A program made the translations under genes and the position numbers. This document shows, one piece after another, positions 1 to 6,974 of a DNA stretch of 11,463 nt. The notes below the pieces were generated by a model that saw only the letters and a program-made list of their open reading frames with translations, was not told where the DNA came from and did no database searches. Each line of letters opens with the position of its first letter. The stretch's first letter is position 1. Source of the stretch: JBCDCP01 sp039181495 (GTDB lineage Bacteria; Pseudomonadota; Alphaproteobacteria; Rhizobiales; Tepidamorphaceae); assembly GCA_039181495.1 (NCBI GenBank), contig JBCDCP010000098.1:1-11463 (forward strand). Reading direction: 5' to 3'.

Positions 1-745
1 AAATGCCGTCGCCGGGAAATTCCTCGCCCTCCGGCCCTTTCATAACCATCGCGCTGCGCCCGCCCGGGCGAAAATCCCATTCGATCACACTTGAGATACA
101 GCCCGGAGGGACGGAGTTTCCCGTCACCTCGACCAGATCTGGTACCGGCGGCCGCGCGTCCTCAACCTCATCCTCGGGTATGCCACGCTCAGCCGCAACG
201 ATCGGTTCCTGTTTTCGTTTGAAAGAAGGGCGAAACCGGCGTTTCGCCGGCTCCTTGCCCGGCGTTACTTCACGATCAAGCTTGGCACCTGCGGATTTTG
301 CTGGCCGTGCAGCATCGAGCTTGCGTGGCGGTTTCTTGCCTGTCCTGGCCTTTTTCTTTGCCTCGGCCGGAGGCTTCACCGAACTTGGCTCATCCGCGGA
401 TTCTGGTTTCGGGTCAGGTTGCTCCGCCTTTTCCCCTGCCGCCAGCTTGCGTTTAGTCCGATCCGACGCAGCTGCTTCTTCGGCGCCCCTCTTTTTCGAG
501 GTCGTACGTGATGATCGAGGTTTGTCACTGTCGCGCTCTGGCTCGCTGGCTTCGGGCTTTTGGAGCTTAGGCTCAGCTTTCTTGGCAGGAGCGGCACGAC
601 TCTTCTTTGGCGCCTGCTTCTTCAGGCGCGCACTGGGAGAGCTAGACTTGGCAGCCTGGCCAGCGGAATCAGATATGCTCTTACCGGCCGGCTCATCCTG
701 CTCCGTCGCGCTTTTGTTGCTAGCGTGGTCCAAGGGATCGCTCAT
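1..745 (-). CDS. Lys/Ala/Pro-rich protein with possible AHSA1/SRPBCC-like segment, 3' end cut
   Basis: An open reading frame starts at the ATG at 745 and runs 248 codons without a stop to the left edge. An in-frame TGA lies shortly upstream and no other ATG fits, so the start is fairly secure, although the ribosome site is weak (only AGG directly before the ATG). Residues 1 to about 185 are rich in Lys, Ala, Pro, Ser and Glu, with many KK/KR pairs, and look disordered; there is no signal peptide or membrane segment. After an acidic stretch (about 190-197), residues 220-248 contain DFRPGGR and then MKGPEGEEFPGDGI. This resembles the central strands of AHSA1-like SRPBCC proteins (pattern D-x-RPGG ... 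M-x-GP-x-G-x-E-x-P). The preceding strand and helix of that fold (usually with a Trp-rich 'WTDPEHL..WWGP' region) are not visible. The domain is therefore a tentative reading and the function is unknown. It is divergent from hsp20 across a 217-bp gap. The plus-strand ORFs over it are shadows. Confidence 0.6.
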   Translation of the reverse strand, partial: MSDPLDHASNKSATEQDEPAGKSISDSAGQAAKSSSPSARLKKQAPKKSRAAPAKKAEPKLQKPEASEPERDSDKPRSSRTTSKKRGAEEAAASDRTKRKLAAGEKAEQPDPKPESADEPSSVKPPAEAKKKARTGKKPPRKLDAARPAKSAGAKLDREVTPGKEPAKRRFRPSFKRKQEPIVAAERGIPEDEVEDARPPVPDLVEVTGNSVPPGCISSVIEWDFRPGGRSAMVMKGPEGEEFPGDGI

Positions 746-781
746 CCTGACACTTCTGGGCCATCACCGGATGTCATTGAA

Positions 782-805
782 CCAGTCGGAGAGCTCTCCG
801 ACTGG
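782..805. repeat. Perfect 24-bp palindrome (candidate operator)
   Basis: The half site CCAGTCGGAGAG is followed at once by its exact reverse complement CTCTCCGACTGG. The symmetry stops abruptly at both ends, as the next bases do not pair. It lies 37 bp upstream of the minus-strand gene and 13 bp upstream of the putative hsp20 -35 element. A gapless dyad of this length in a divergent promoter region suggests a dimeric regulator site. As RNA it would form a 10-bp stem with an AGCT loop, but no T-tract follows on either strand, so it is not an obvious terminator. Confidence 0.6.
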
Positions 806-818
806 CAACCAGGGCCGG

Positions 819-847
819 CTTGCATTAACGCGCACTCATACCCACAT
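819..847 (+). promoter_or_regulatory. Possible RpoH (sigma-32) heat-shock promoter of hsp20
   Basis: CTTGCA at 819-824 and CCCACAT at 841-847 are separated by 16 bases. This resembles the heat-shock pattern CTTGAA - N13-17 - CCCCATnT, with imperfect matches in both boxes. Transcription would start near 855, leaving a leader of about 108 nt, the usual size for a ROSE-controlled small heat-shock gene. The assignment rests on sequence similarity and position only. Confidence 0.4.
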
Positions 848-854
848 CCCGATC

Positions 855-962
855 GTCAGTCACGCCGCAATCGGGTGACCGACATATGGTCCGGCCAAGT
901 TGCGGGAAAATGTCCCGAACCCATTGCTGGAACCGCATGTTGCTCAACAAGGAGGATGTGCA
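855..962 (+). promoter_or_regulatory. ROSE-like RNA thermometer in the hsp20 leader
   Basis: The leader can form at least three stems. (1) 855-863 pairs with 875-883 at 8 of 9 positions; it competes with 848-853/870-875 (CCCGAT/ATCGGG). (2) CGGGA 903-907 pairs with TCCCG 913-917 around a 5-nt loop. (3) The final stem pairs 935-945 with 952-961 and hides the Shine-Dalgarno AGGAGG (950-955). In the last stem the ROSE signature UUGCU (940-944) lies opposite GGAGGA, with G942 bulged or in a G-G pair and several weak U-G pairs. This matches known ROSE elements, which melt on heating to release the ribosome site of alphaproteobacterial small heat-shock genes. Fit of motif, position and downstream gene is good; folding was done by eye. 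Confidence 0.7.
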
Positions 963-1442
963 ATGCGACATATCGATCTTTCCCCGCTATACCGTTCGAC
1001 GGTCGGTTTCGACCGCATGTTTTCCATGCTCGATCAGATGACCGCGCCGGAAAACGGGAATAGCTATCCGCCCTATAACATCGAAAAGACCGGTGAAAAT
1101 GCCTATCGTGTTACGATGGCTGTGGCCGGCTTCTCAGAAGACGACCTCACCGTACAGGTGAAGGAAGGCGTTCTGTCAGTTCGGGCGGAAAAGTCCGAAA
1201 CGGCTGGCAAACAGGATAGCGATGTTCTTTATCGCGGCATTGCCGAACGCAGTTTCGAACGCCGATTCCAGCTTGCCGACCATGTTGAAGTGCGCGGTGC
1301 CGATCTTGAGAACGGCCTGTTGCATATCGACCTCGTGCGCGAGATTCCGGAAGCGATGAAACCGCGCACCATTGCGATCGGCAATGGCAAACCGACCTCC
1401 AAAAAGGTCAAAACGATCGAGCATGCAGAAGCGGCTGAGTAA
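963..1442 (+). CDS. Small heat-shock protein, IbpA/HspA type (Hsp20)
   Basis: This 159-residue ATP-independent holdase binds unfolding proteins in the cytoplasm and passes them to DnaK/ClpB. The N-terminus MRHIDLSPLYRSTVGFDRMF is typical of the alphaproteobacterial IbpA/HspA class. The alpha-crystallin domain spans about 36-130, with a G-V-L-S-V strand near 69-73 and the conserved motif A-x-L-x-x-G-L-L at 113-120. The C-terminal extension carries the I-x-I anchor (IAI, 137-139) used for oligomerisation, followed by a Lys-rich tail. The ATG at 963 is chosen because AGGAGG lies 7 nt upstream and family homology begins there; an ATG-like start at 900 would add 21 unrelated residues coded by the thermometer. 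It is a single-gene unit with its own terminator, and heat induction through RpoH and ROSE control is inferred from the leader. Confidence 0.95.
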   Translation: MRHIDLSPLYRSTVGFDRMFSMLDQMTAPENGNSYPPYNIEKTGENAYRVTMAVAGFSEDDLTVQVKEGVLSVRAEKSETAGKQDSDVLYRGIAERSFERRFQLADHVEVRGADLENGLLHIDLVREIPEAMKPRTIAIGNGKPTSKKVKTIEHAEAAE

Positions 1443-1464
1443 GCCGATCTGACTTGCTTAGGAG

Positions 1465-1494
1465 AGCTCCGGCGCCTGGCGCCGGAGCTTTTTT
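1465..1494 (+). terminator. Rho-independent terminator after hsp20
   Basis: A perfect 11-bp GC-rich stem (AGCTCCGGCGC, 1465-1475, with 1479-1489) has a 3-nt CTG loop and runs into six T residues (1489-1494). It lies 22 bp after the hsp20 stop. On the opposite strand the stem follows the threonine aldolase stop but has no T-tract, so it is likely efficient only for hsp20. Confidence 0.93.
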
Positions 1495-1495
1495 G

Positions 1496-2551
1496 CTACC
1501 CAGCAAGCAAGTTCAGCACACCATTCACATCGGCTTGGCTGGTGGCAAAGCTGGTCACGAAGCGGTAATAGCCCTCGTCCTTCCCTGGGCCATCACGCAA
1601 TTGAAGGCCATGGGTGGACCAGGGATAGAACACAGCGCCGGCAGACTGAGCCCGTTCGGCGCGTTCTGTTCCGATTACCGCAAAAACCTCATTGGCATCG
1701 GCTTCAAACGGCAAGCGCCCGATGCCGCGCGACACAATCCCCTGGGCCAGCGTTGCGGCCATCGCATTGGCGTGGCGCGCTAAATCGCGCCAATGATCGT
1801 CGTCCAGAAACCCTTTCCACTGCGCAGCAAGAAAACGGTGTTTTGACCAAAGGTGCGCTGCGCGTTTCCGTCTGTAGTCCATGTTCTCGCCGATCTCTTC
1901 ATCGAAACAGATGATCGCCTCGGCGGCCATGGCGCCAGCCTTGGTCGCGCCAAAGCACAACACGTCCACGCCGGCTTTCCAGGTGACGTCCGCGGGGCTT
2001 GTATTGAGCGACACCAGCGCATTGGCAAACCGCGCACCATCCATATGCACTTTGAGACCGTGCCCATGTGCAATGTCCGCCAACTCCTCGATTTCCTGCA
2101 CCCGATAGACACGGCCGGCCTCGGTTACCTGGCTGAGACTTAGTGCTGCGGGTTTGACATGATGCGGCCGTAAGGGGCCAACGCGCTCAAGCGTCGTTTT
2201 GAGTGCGATCGGGTCAATCTTGGCGCCCGGCCCGTCGACACCGACAATCTTGGCCCCACCCGAATACATCTCGGGAGCGCCGCACTCATCGACATTGATG
2301 TGCGCCTCATGATGGCACAGCACTGCGCCCCAGGGTGGCGTTATGGCAGAAAGAGCCAGCGCATTTGCGGCGGTCCCAAGTGTCACCAATGTCACATGTA
2401 CATCGCGCTCGAAGAACGTGCTGAACATGTCAGACACCTCGGCAGTGAGCGGATCTCCTCCATAAGCGCTCGTTTGCCCGGCATTCGCCTCAGCGATGGC
2501 ATCGAGAATCTGTGGCGCTATGCCCGCTGTATTGTCTGATCCGAAGTTCAT
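1496..2551 (-). CDS. ltaE: Low-specificity L-threonine aldolase
   Basis: This PLP enzyme cleaves L-threonine/L-allo-threonine to glycine and acetaldehyde and can act on other beta-hydroxy amino acids. The 351 residues fit the family length. Visible features are the N-terminal FGSDNTAG (3-10), HEAHINVDECGAPE (81-94), the PLP-phenol-binding HMDGARF (169-175), and FGATK (200-204), where K204 is the expected Schiff-base lysine. Later comes RRKRAAHLWSKHRFLAAQW (227-245), which resembles the Pseudomonas-type enzymes rather than E. coli LtaE. The ATG at 2551 matches the homologous N-terminus. A GTG at 2572, with AAGG upstream, is an alternative that adds 7 residues. The much longer frame back to 2695 has an unrelated N-terminus and overlaps the next gene's promoter. 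The gene stands alone, convergent with hsp20 and divergent from the small secreted protein gene. Confidence 0.93.
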   Translation of the reverse strand: MNFGSDNTAGIAPQILDAIAEANAGQTSAYGGDPLTAEVSDMFSTFFERDVHVTLVTLGTAANALALSAITPPWGAVLCHHEAHINVDECGAPEMYSGGAKIVGVDGPGAKIDPIALKTTLERVGPLRPHHVKPAALSLSQVTEAGRVYRVQEIEELADIAHGHGLKVHMDGARFANALVSLNTSPADVTWKAGVDVLCFGATKAGAMAAEAIICFDEEIGENMDYRRKRAAHLWSKHRFLAAQWKGFLDDDHWRDLARHANAMAATLAQGIVSRGIGRLPFEADANEVFAVIGTERAERAQSAGAVFYPWSTHGLQLRDGPGKDEGYYRFVTSFATSQADVNGVLNLLAG

Positions 2552-2712
2552 ACGTACCCCAATTGGCGACACCTCTGACCTTCCGGTTATCAACGCAGGC
2601 CCATCACATGCAAAGGAAAAAGCCGCCTTGTGACATTTGCGGAGATTGTGGCGGTCCAAGTCTTTCAAAGTGCCGTATCTCCACGGGGCAGGCATGACCG
2701 AGGAGACAACCG

Positions 2713-3054
2713 ATGAAGCACATCCTGAGCTTGTTTGCGGCAGGCCTTCTTTCCCTGCCTCTGATGATCACTGTACCCGCCACGGCATCCGCCGATGCTG
2801 TTTCCGAGCTAATCGGCAAACGCTGGCAGGTCACCGGTCGGGTCAACGGTTCGGTGATCTACAATCCCGATGGCTCCGCCCAGTGGCGTAATCGCTGGGG
2901 TCTGAGAGGCAATGGTGAATGGCGCAAGAAGAGCGCCAACCAGATGTGCGTGCGTTGGTACGCTTTTCAAAACGGGCGCGAAGGTTGCTTCACAGTGTCG
3001 AAGGTTGGCCCCAACACCTTCGATACATCGATGAACATGACGTTGTCCCGCTAG
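2713..3054 (+). CDS. Small secreted protein of unknown function (DUF995-like in appearance)
   Basis: A 113-residue protein with a clear Sec signal peptide: MKH, a hydrophobic core (about 4-20) and a likely cut after A27 in ATASA-DAV. The mature part, about 86 residues, has Gly/Trp/Asn-rich strands (G-K-R-W, G-S-V-I-Y, W-R-N-R-W-G) and two cysteines, C79 and C92, that could form a disulfide in the periplasm. The layout of a Trp-ended strand, then 'MCVRW', then 'GCFTV' recalls small lipocalin-like or DUF995 periplasmic proteins of Rhizobiales, but this is a loose likeness. AGGAG at 2701-2705, 7 nt before the ATG, supports the start. It appears monocistronic, and the next gene is convergent. Confidence 0.8.
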   Translation: MKHILSLFAAGLLSLPLMITVPATASADAVSELIGKRWQVTGRVNGSVIYNPDGSAQWRNRWGLRGNGEWRKKSANQMCVRWYAFQNGREGCFTVSKVGPNTFDTSMNMTLSR

Positions 3055-3066
3055 CGCCGAAGCGGG
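3047..3066 (+). terminator. Weak hairpin at the end of the small secreted protein gene
   Basis: CCCGCT (3047-3052) pairs with AGCGGG (3061-3066) around an 8-nt loop that includes the stop codon. No convincing T-run follows. It sits between two convergent genes and could help end transcription, but may be chance. Confidence 0.25.
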
Positions 3067-3101
3067 GTTAGCCGGGCAAGCGGGCCGCATCTCAAGAGTT
3101 G

Positions 3102-4373
3102 TTATTGCGGCTGCGGTTGGGCTGGCGGCGGAATCGGTGTTCCAGCTGCGCGCGCGGTGGGCTGTGCCGATGGACCATCACTGGACGCTTCCTCGGCATC
3201 CCCGCCCTGCAGCTCCCCGGCTATGATCGGCAGACGTTCGCCCTCGACCAAGACCTCGTGGTAGGCGCTGTCCTCGCGTTTGGGCAGTTCATCGTCAGGA
3301 CCGCCAGCGAGCTGTGGAACCGAACGCGGGGTTCCACCGGTGAGAGAAACTATCGGGCCGATACCCGTTTCCTGTGGTGAGAGGATCGGAACCTCCCGGT
3401 CCCCGGGCAACGCCAAGAGGTTGCCAGTGCCAAGAATACGGCGCAGCGGACGTTCGGTGTAAAAGGCGAGTTTGCGATAGCCGGCACGGGTAAACTGGAT
3501 GCCGTTATCGGTTCTCAGTCGCCTGATCTGACCGGTCACATCCGGCCCGCTGCGGGCAAAACGGCCATTCTCATCGACAAAACCAAGCCAGGTATCAACG
3601 TAGCGATGTCCGGCCAGGTCAGCCTGATTGCGGTAAAGCTGGTTGAAGAACAGCATGTCGCTGGACAGGCTTTCCTGCCGCATCGGCGGCACACCGATCC
3701 AGACAAGCGGAATGCCGCGCTCCCAGAACAGCCGCGCGACTTGTGAGATACGGGCCTCATACTCACGTACCCAGCCGTCGCTGCGAAATGCATGGTCGCC
3801 GACCGGTATCTCCTGGCGGTCGTTGATGCCAACCAGGAAAACCGCCACATCGGTGCGGGTCGTTTCATCTTCGAGATACGCCGTGATCTGGGCGGGCCAG
3901 TTGAAGAAATCATCGCGTGCCAGCCCGGACGAAGACTTGAACTTGGTCTCGATCCTGACCGTCGGCTCTTGAGCAAAAGCCTCGACCAGTCCCTTGCCCA
4001 AACCGGAGGCGAGCGAGTCGCCAAAAACCGTCACGATGTGGGCATTCTCGTCCTTGGGAACGGCACGCACGACCGGTTCACGTTGTTGCCGCTGCAGCCT
4101 GCGTAGCTGCCGCTGTCTGCGTATTTCACGCTGGCGGCGAACATTGCGCCGCGAACCACCAAAAATGGACCGGAAGAAGCTGCCGAGCGGATCACCTTGC
4201 GCTGGTGTGATCCGATTGGCCCGCTGTTGTTCAAGCACACGGTCCATGACGGACGGCTGCAATGCAGAGGATTGCGCGTGGGCATGTTGGCCGAGCCCGA
4301 GCATCAGCGGGACAGCCAGCACTAACGCAAGCATAAAAGAGCGTTGAGTGGTCAAGTCGCGGCCCGTTCCCAT
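3102..4373 (-). CDS. Periplasmic SGNH-hydrolase family protein, DUF459 type
   Basis: This 423-residue protein starts with a signal peptide (core about 14-28, likely cut after AHA33). A linker follows with an unusually basic Arg/Gln-rich stretch (75-99, repeated RRQR/LQRQQR). The SGNH fold spans about 108-315. Block I is V-F-G-D-S-L (116-121) with nucleophile S120; block III is V-G-I-N-D (181-185) with N184. At the block V position the sequence reads D-N-G-I-Q-F-T-R-A-G-Y (289-299), where a D-G-I-H-F pattern is usual, so the catalytic Asp/His pair looks changed. The C-terminal 100 residues are Pro/Gly/Glu-rich and end in P/Q repeats. Related proteins are thought to act on envelope glycans or acyl groups, but no reaction can be stated. 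The ATG at 4373 gives a normal signal peptide but lacks a clear ribosome site; GTG 4397 and ATG 4334 are alternatives. It lies 142 bp downstream of mltB. Confidence 0.85.
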   Translation of the reverse strand: MGTGRDLTTQRSFMLALVLAVPLMLGLGQHAHAQSSALQPSVMDRVLEQQRANRITPAQGDPLGSFFRSIFGGSRRNVRRQREIRRQRQLRRLQRQQREPVVRAVPKDENAHIVTVFGDSLASGLGKGLVEAFAQEPTVRIETKFKSSSGLARDDFFNWPAQITAYLEDETTRTDVAVFLVGINDRQEIPVGDHAFRSDGWVREYEARISQVARLFWERGIPLVWIGVPPMRQESLSSDMLFFNQLYRNQADLAGHRYVDTWLGFVDENGRFARSGPDVTGQIRRLRTDNGIQFTRAGYRKLAFYTERPLRRILGTGNLLALPGDREVPILSPQETGIGPIVSLTGGTPRSVPQLAGGPDDELPKREDSAYHEVLVEGERLPIIAGELQGGDAEEASSDGPSAQPTARAAGTPIPPPAQPQPQ

Positions 4374-4515
4374 TGTGCGCCATGGCCAGCCAGGCACTCG
4401 ACGCGATTGTTACTCGGCTCAGTCCTATCCTATGGCCAATTGCGCTGCAAACATGGCGACACCGAGCACGTCGCACCCTTGCTGAAGGCTGCGTTAGCGT
4501 CGCCCGCGACCTGGC

Positions 4516-5775
4516 CTATGTACCGCCGCGCAGTTGGTTCAGCAGCGCAGCACTGGCATACCCGTCAGCCGCCAGACCACGCTGTCTCTGGTAGGCCCGG
4601 ATCGCCGCCCGCGTTTGGGGGCCGACTTTGCCATCCGGTTCACCGACATCGTAGCCCTTGCGCAGCAACAGCACCTGCAATTCCCGCCGTTCGCTACGCT
4701 TGAGAGGCAATTCGTTCACCGGCCAGCTCTGGGAAAATTTGCCGCCGCCAATGATGCGGTCCGCCAGATGCCCGACAGCCAACGCATAGGAATTGGCGTT
4801 GTTGTAGCGCTTGATAACCCGGAAATTCGGCAACAACAGAAAGGCGGGGCCATTGGCGCCGGCGGGTACGTAGAGAGTTGCCTCATCACTGGGTCTTGGG
4901 AACGCGCGACCGCCGGTGCGTTGAATGCCAAACTGAGACCATTGCGCAAGAGTTCGCTTTGTCTTCTCGTCAGCAAGCCCGTAGTCAAAACCCTGGGGCA
5001 ATACGACCTCATAGCCCCATGTCTCGCCGGGTCGCCAACCGAATCTGTTGAGATAGTTGGCCGTTGAAGCCAGCGCGTCGGGGATGTTGTTCCAGATGTC
5101 GCTGCGGCCATCACCATTGTAGTCAGCCGCGTAAGCAAGGAAGCTTGATGGCATGAACTGGGTGTGCCCCATGGCGCCCGCCCAGGAACCTATCATCCGA
5201 TCCTGCGTGGTATGGCCCTGTTCCAGAATGCGCAGCGCGTTGATCAGCTCCTTGCGGTAAAAGTCCTGCCTACGGCCCTGATAGGCAAGGGTTGCCAACG
5301 AACGGATTGTATAGTGGCTACCCATATAGCCGCCGTAATTCGTCTCCATCCCCCATACAGCCAGCACGACGTGTGGCTCAACGCCGAAGCGGGCCCGGAT
5401 CTGTTCGAGGACGGCGCCGTACTGGGCCAGGTTCTTGCGGCCGTTCTCCACCCGCGCACTGGATGTGGCCGTCGCGAGGTACTCCCAGATCGGCTTCACG
5501 AATTCCGACTGATTGTTGAGGCTCTTGAGGATTTTCGGATTTGGCGTAACACCGGAGAACGCCCGATCGAATGTCGCGCGGCTTACCCCGGCGCGGCTGG
5601 CTTCGGCCCAGACACCGTTGACAAACTGCTGGAAGTTCGCCGCTGCCGACGGCACACCCGCCAGCAGCATTGCAGCAGCCATTGGCCCGATCAGTCCAAA
5701 CCGGACCTTCCCACGAAGAGGGGAGATAAGATGGTGCACACAAGATCGGACTCTGTTGAATGCTGACGACCGCAT
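4516..5775 (-). CDS. Lytic murein transglycosylase, MltB family, with peptidoglycan-binding domain
   Basis: The enzyme cleaves the MurNAc-GlcNAc bond of peptidoglycan to form 1,6-anhydro-muropeptides in the periplasm. It has 419 residues. An N-terminal hydrophobic segment (about 26-46, ending PSAAA) acts as signal peptide, with no lipobox Cys. The SLT_2/MltB catalytic domain spans about 48-345: G-M-E-T-N-Y-G (142-148) holds the expected catalytic E144; AGAMGHTQFMPSSF (199-212) and DYNGDGRSDIW (218-228) are family hallmarks. A PG_binding_1 domain covers about 357-417, with the G-x-x-G-P-x-T-x-x-A-I pattern. The ATG at 5775 is preceded by GGGAG at suitable spacing. The open frame extends to 6144, but that part is antisense-like sequence overlapping galE and is not coding. 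It starts 52 bp downstream of galE on the same strand, so co-transcription is likely. Confidence 0.95.
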   Translation of the reverse strand: MRSSAFNRVRSCVHHLISPLRGKVRFGLIGPMAAAMLLAGVPSAAANFQQFVNGVWAEASRAGVSRATFDRAFSGVTPNPKILKSLNNQSEFVKPIWEYLATATSSARVENGRKNLAQYGAVLEQIRARFGVEPHVVLAVWGMETNYGGYMGSHYTIRSLATLAYQGRRQDFYRKELINALRILEQGHTTQDRMIGSWAGAMGHTQFMPSSFLAYAADYNGDGRSDIWNNIPDALASTANYLNRFGWRPGETWGYEVVLPQGFDYGLADEKTKRTLAQWSQFGIQRTGGRAFPRPSDEATLYVPAGANGPAFLLLPNFRVIKRYNNANSYALAVGHLADRIIGGGKFSQSWPVNELPLKRSERRELQVLLLRKGYDVGEPDGKVGPQTRAAIRAYQRQRGLAADGYASAALLNQLRGGT

Positions 5776-5827
5776 TTTCGGCTCCCTTGCCCTTCCCCCC
5801 AGAAGATCTGCCCGTGAAACCGGGTAT

Positions 5828-6832
5828 TCAAGCACTGATCGGTTCGGCCCGCCGCTTGGCGGCAAGACTCTGTTCCCATGCCAATGCATGACCGACAATT
5901 GTGTCGAGGTCATCGTATTGCGGTACCCAGCCCAACAGACTGCGGACATTCTTTGCGCCTGCCACCAAAGCTGCCGGGTCACCGGGGCGTCGTGCAGCCT
6001 CGTGCACCGGGAAATCAACGTCCCCGACGCGTTTGACGGCATCGATAACCTCACGCACCGAGAAACCCTTGCCGTACCCGCAATTGAGAACTTCCGAGCC
6101 GCCACCCAACCGCAAGTGATCAAGCGCTGCAATGTGTGCCGCAATCAGATCGCTAACGTGAATGTAGTCGCGGATACAGGTACCATCCGGCGTGTCATAG
6201 TCCGTTCCGAAGATATCCAGTTTGCCACGCTGTCGGGCCGCAGCTTCCGAGGCGACCTTGATGAGGTGGGTCGCGCGCGGCGTTGACTGGCCGCTGCGAC
6301 CGTCCGGGTCAGCCCCGGCAACGTTGAAGTAGCGCAGAGCGCAATAACGCAGATCATGGGCAGCAGCTGTGTCGCGCAGCATCATCTCCGTCATCCATTT
6401 GGACGTTCCGTAGGGAGAGATAGGGTTCAGATCGGCATTTTCGAAGACCGGGTTTGACTTGGGCATCCCGTAGACGGCCGCCGTCGACGAGAAAATCATG
6501 TGCGCCACGCCAGCCGTCACAGCAGCCGCAATGAGCGACCGCGAACGCACGGTGTTGTTGAGATAGTAGCCCAACGGGTCGGAGACCGAATCTGGAACGA
6601 CGATGGACCCGGCAAAATGTACAATGGATTCAACTTGATGCCGGGCTATCAGCTGCAGCAATAGGCCTTCGTTGCCGACGTCCCCGACCATCAAGACCGC
6701 ACGCGGGTCAACATTGTCGCGCACACCGGTCGACAAATCATCGAGCACGATCACCTGTTCACCGCGATCAGCCAGAGCGAGCACCATATGGCTGCCGATA
6801 TAGCCAGCTCCACCAGTCACCAAAACGCTCAT
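5828..6832 (-). CDS. galE: UDP-glucose 4-epimerase
   Basis: This NAD-dependent short-chain dehydrogenase/reductase interconverts UDP-glucose and UDP-galactose in the cytoplasm, supplying galactose for exopolysaccharide, LPS or other glycans. It has 334 residues, the usual length. The NAD-binding motif T-G-G-A-G-Y-I-G is at 6-13, and D31-D32 ends the second strand. S-S-T-A-A-V-Y-G is at 115-122, the catalytic Y-x-x-x-K is Y141/K145, and the family's ALRYFNVAGADPDG is at 165-178. C-I-R-D-Y-I-H-V (219-226) and R-R-P-G-D-P (281-286) complete the signature. The start at 6832 gives the canonical MSVLVTGGAG and has GAGGA upstream. The longer open frame to 7282 lies antisense to galU and is rejected. 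It is divergent from galU across 142 bp, a sensible pairing because GalU makes its substrate. Confidence 0.97.
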   Translation of the reverse strand: MSVLVTGGAGYIGSHMVLALADRGEQVIVLDDLSTGVRDNVDPRAVLMVGDVGNEGLLLQLIARHQVESIVHFAGSIVVPDSVSDPLGYYLNNTVRSRSLIAAAVTAGVAHMIFSSTAAVYGMPKSNPVFENADLNPISPYGTSKWMTEMMLRDTAAAHDLRYCALRYFNVAGADPDGRSGQSTPRATHLIKVASEAAARQRGKLDIFGTDYDTPDGTCIRDYIHVSDLIAAHIAALDHLRLGGGSEVLNCGYGKGFSVREVIDAVKRVGDVDFPVHEAARRPGDPAALVAGAKNVRSLLGWVPQYDDLDTIVGHALAWEQSLAAKRRAEPISA

Positions 6833-6974
6833 CGCAATCCTCGGACGGATAACATTGCCCGCCATACACAACGCATGGCGATGATCTTGCCCCGAGGCTG
6901 GCACAAGGGGGTTACGGTCTGGTAAGCACCATCGTCGAAGAACGGCTGCGAAAAGAAAAATCAGGAGCACCGCC
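6833..6974. promoter_or_regulatory. Shared galE/galU divergent promoter region
   Basis: This 142-bp gap must hold the promoters of both genes. It contains an inverted repeat, CGCCAT (6860-6865) with ATGGCG (6875-6880), spaced by 9 bases, which could bind a regulator. GAGGA precedes galE and AGGAG (6963-6967) precedes galU. I could not identify convincing -35/-10 pairs. Confidence 0.4.

Noticed and set aside
3..878. Long plus-strand open frame at the left edge
   Set aside because: It is a Ser/Ala/Gly/Leu-rich shadow of the minus-strand Lys/Pro-rich frame, with no ribosome site, and it runs through the divergent promoter region and palindrome.
4374..4515. Separate promoter or small gene between mltB and the SGNH gene
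   Set aside because: I found no convincing promoter boxes, ribosome site or coding pattern in these 142 bases.
5776..6144. N-terminal extension of the MltB frame upstream of 5775
   Set aside because: It overlaps galE in another frame and shows no MltB homology; the 5775 start has a ribosome site and signal peptide.
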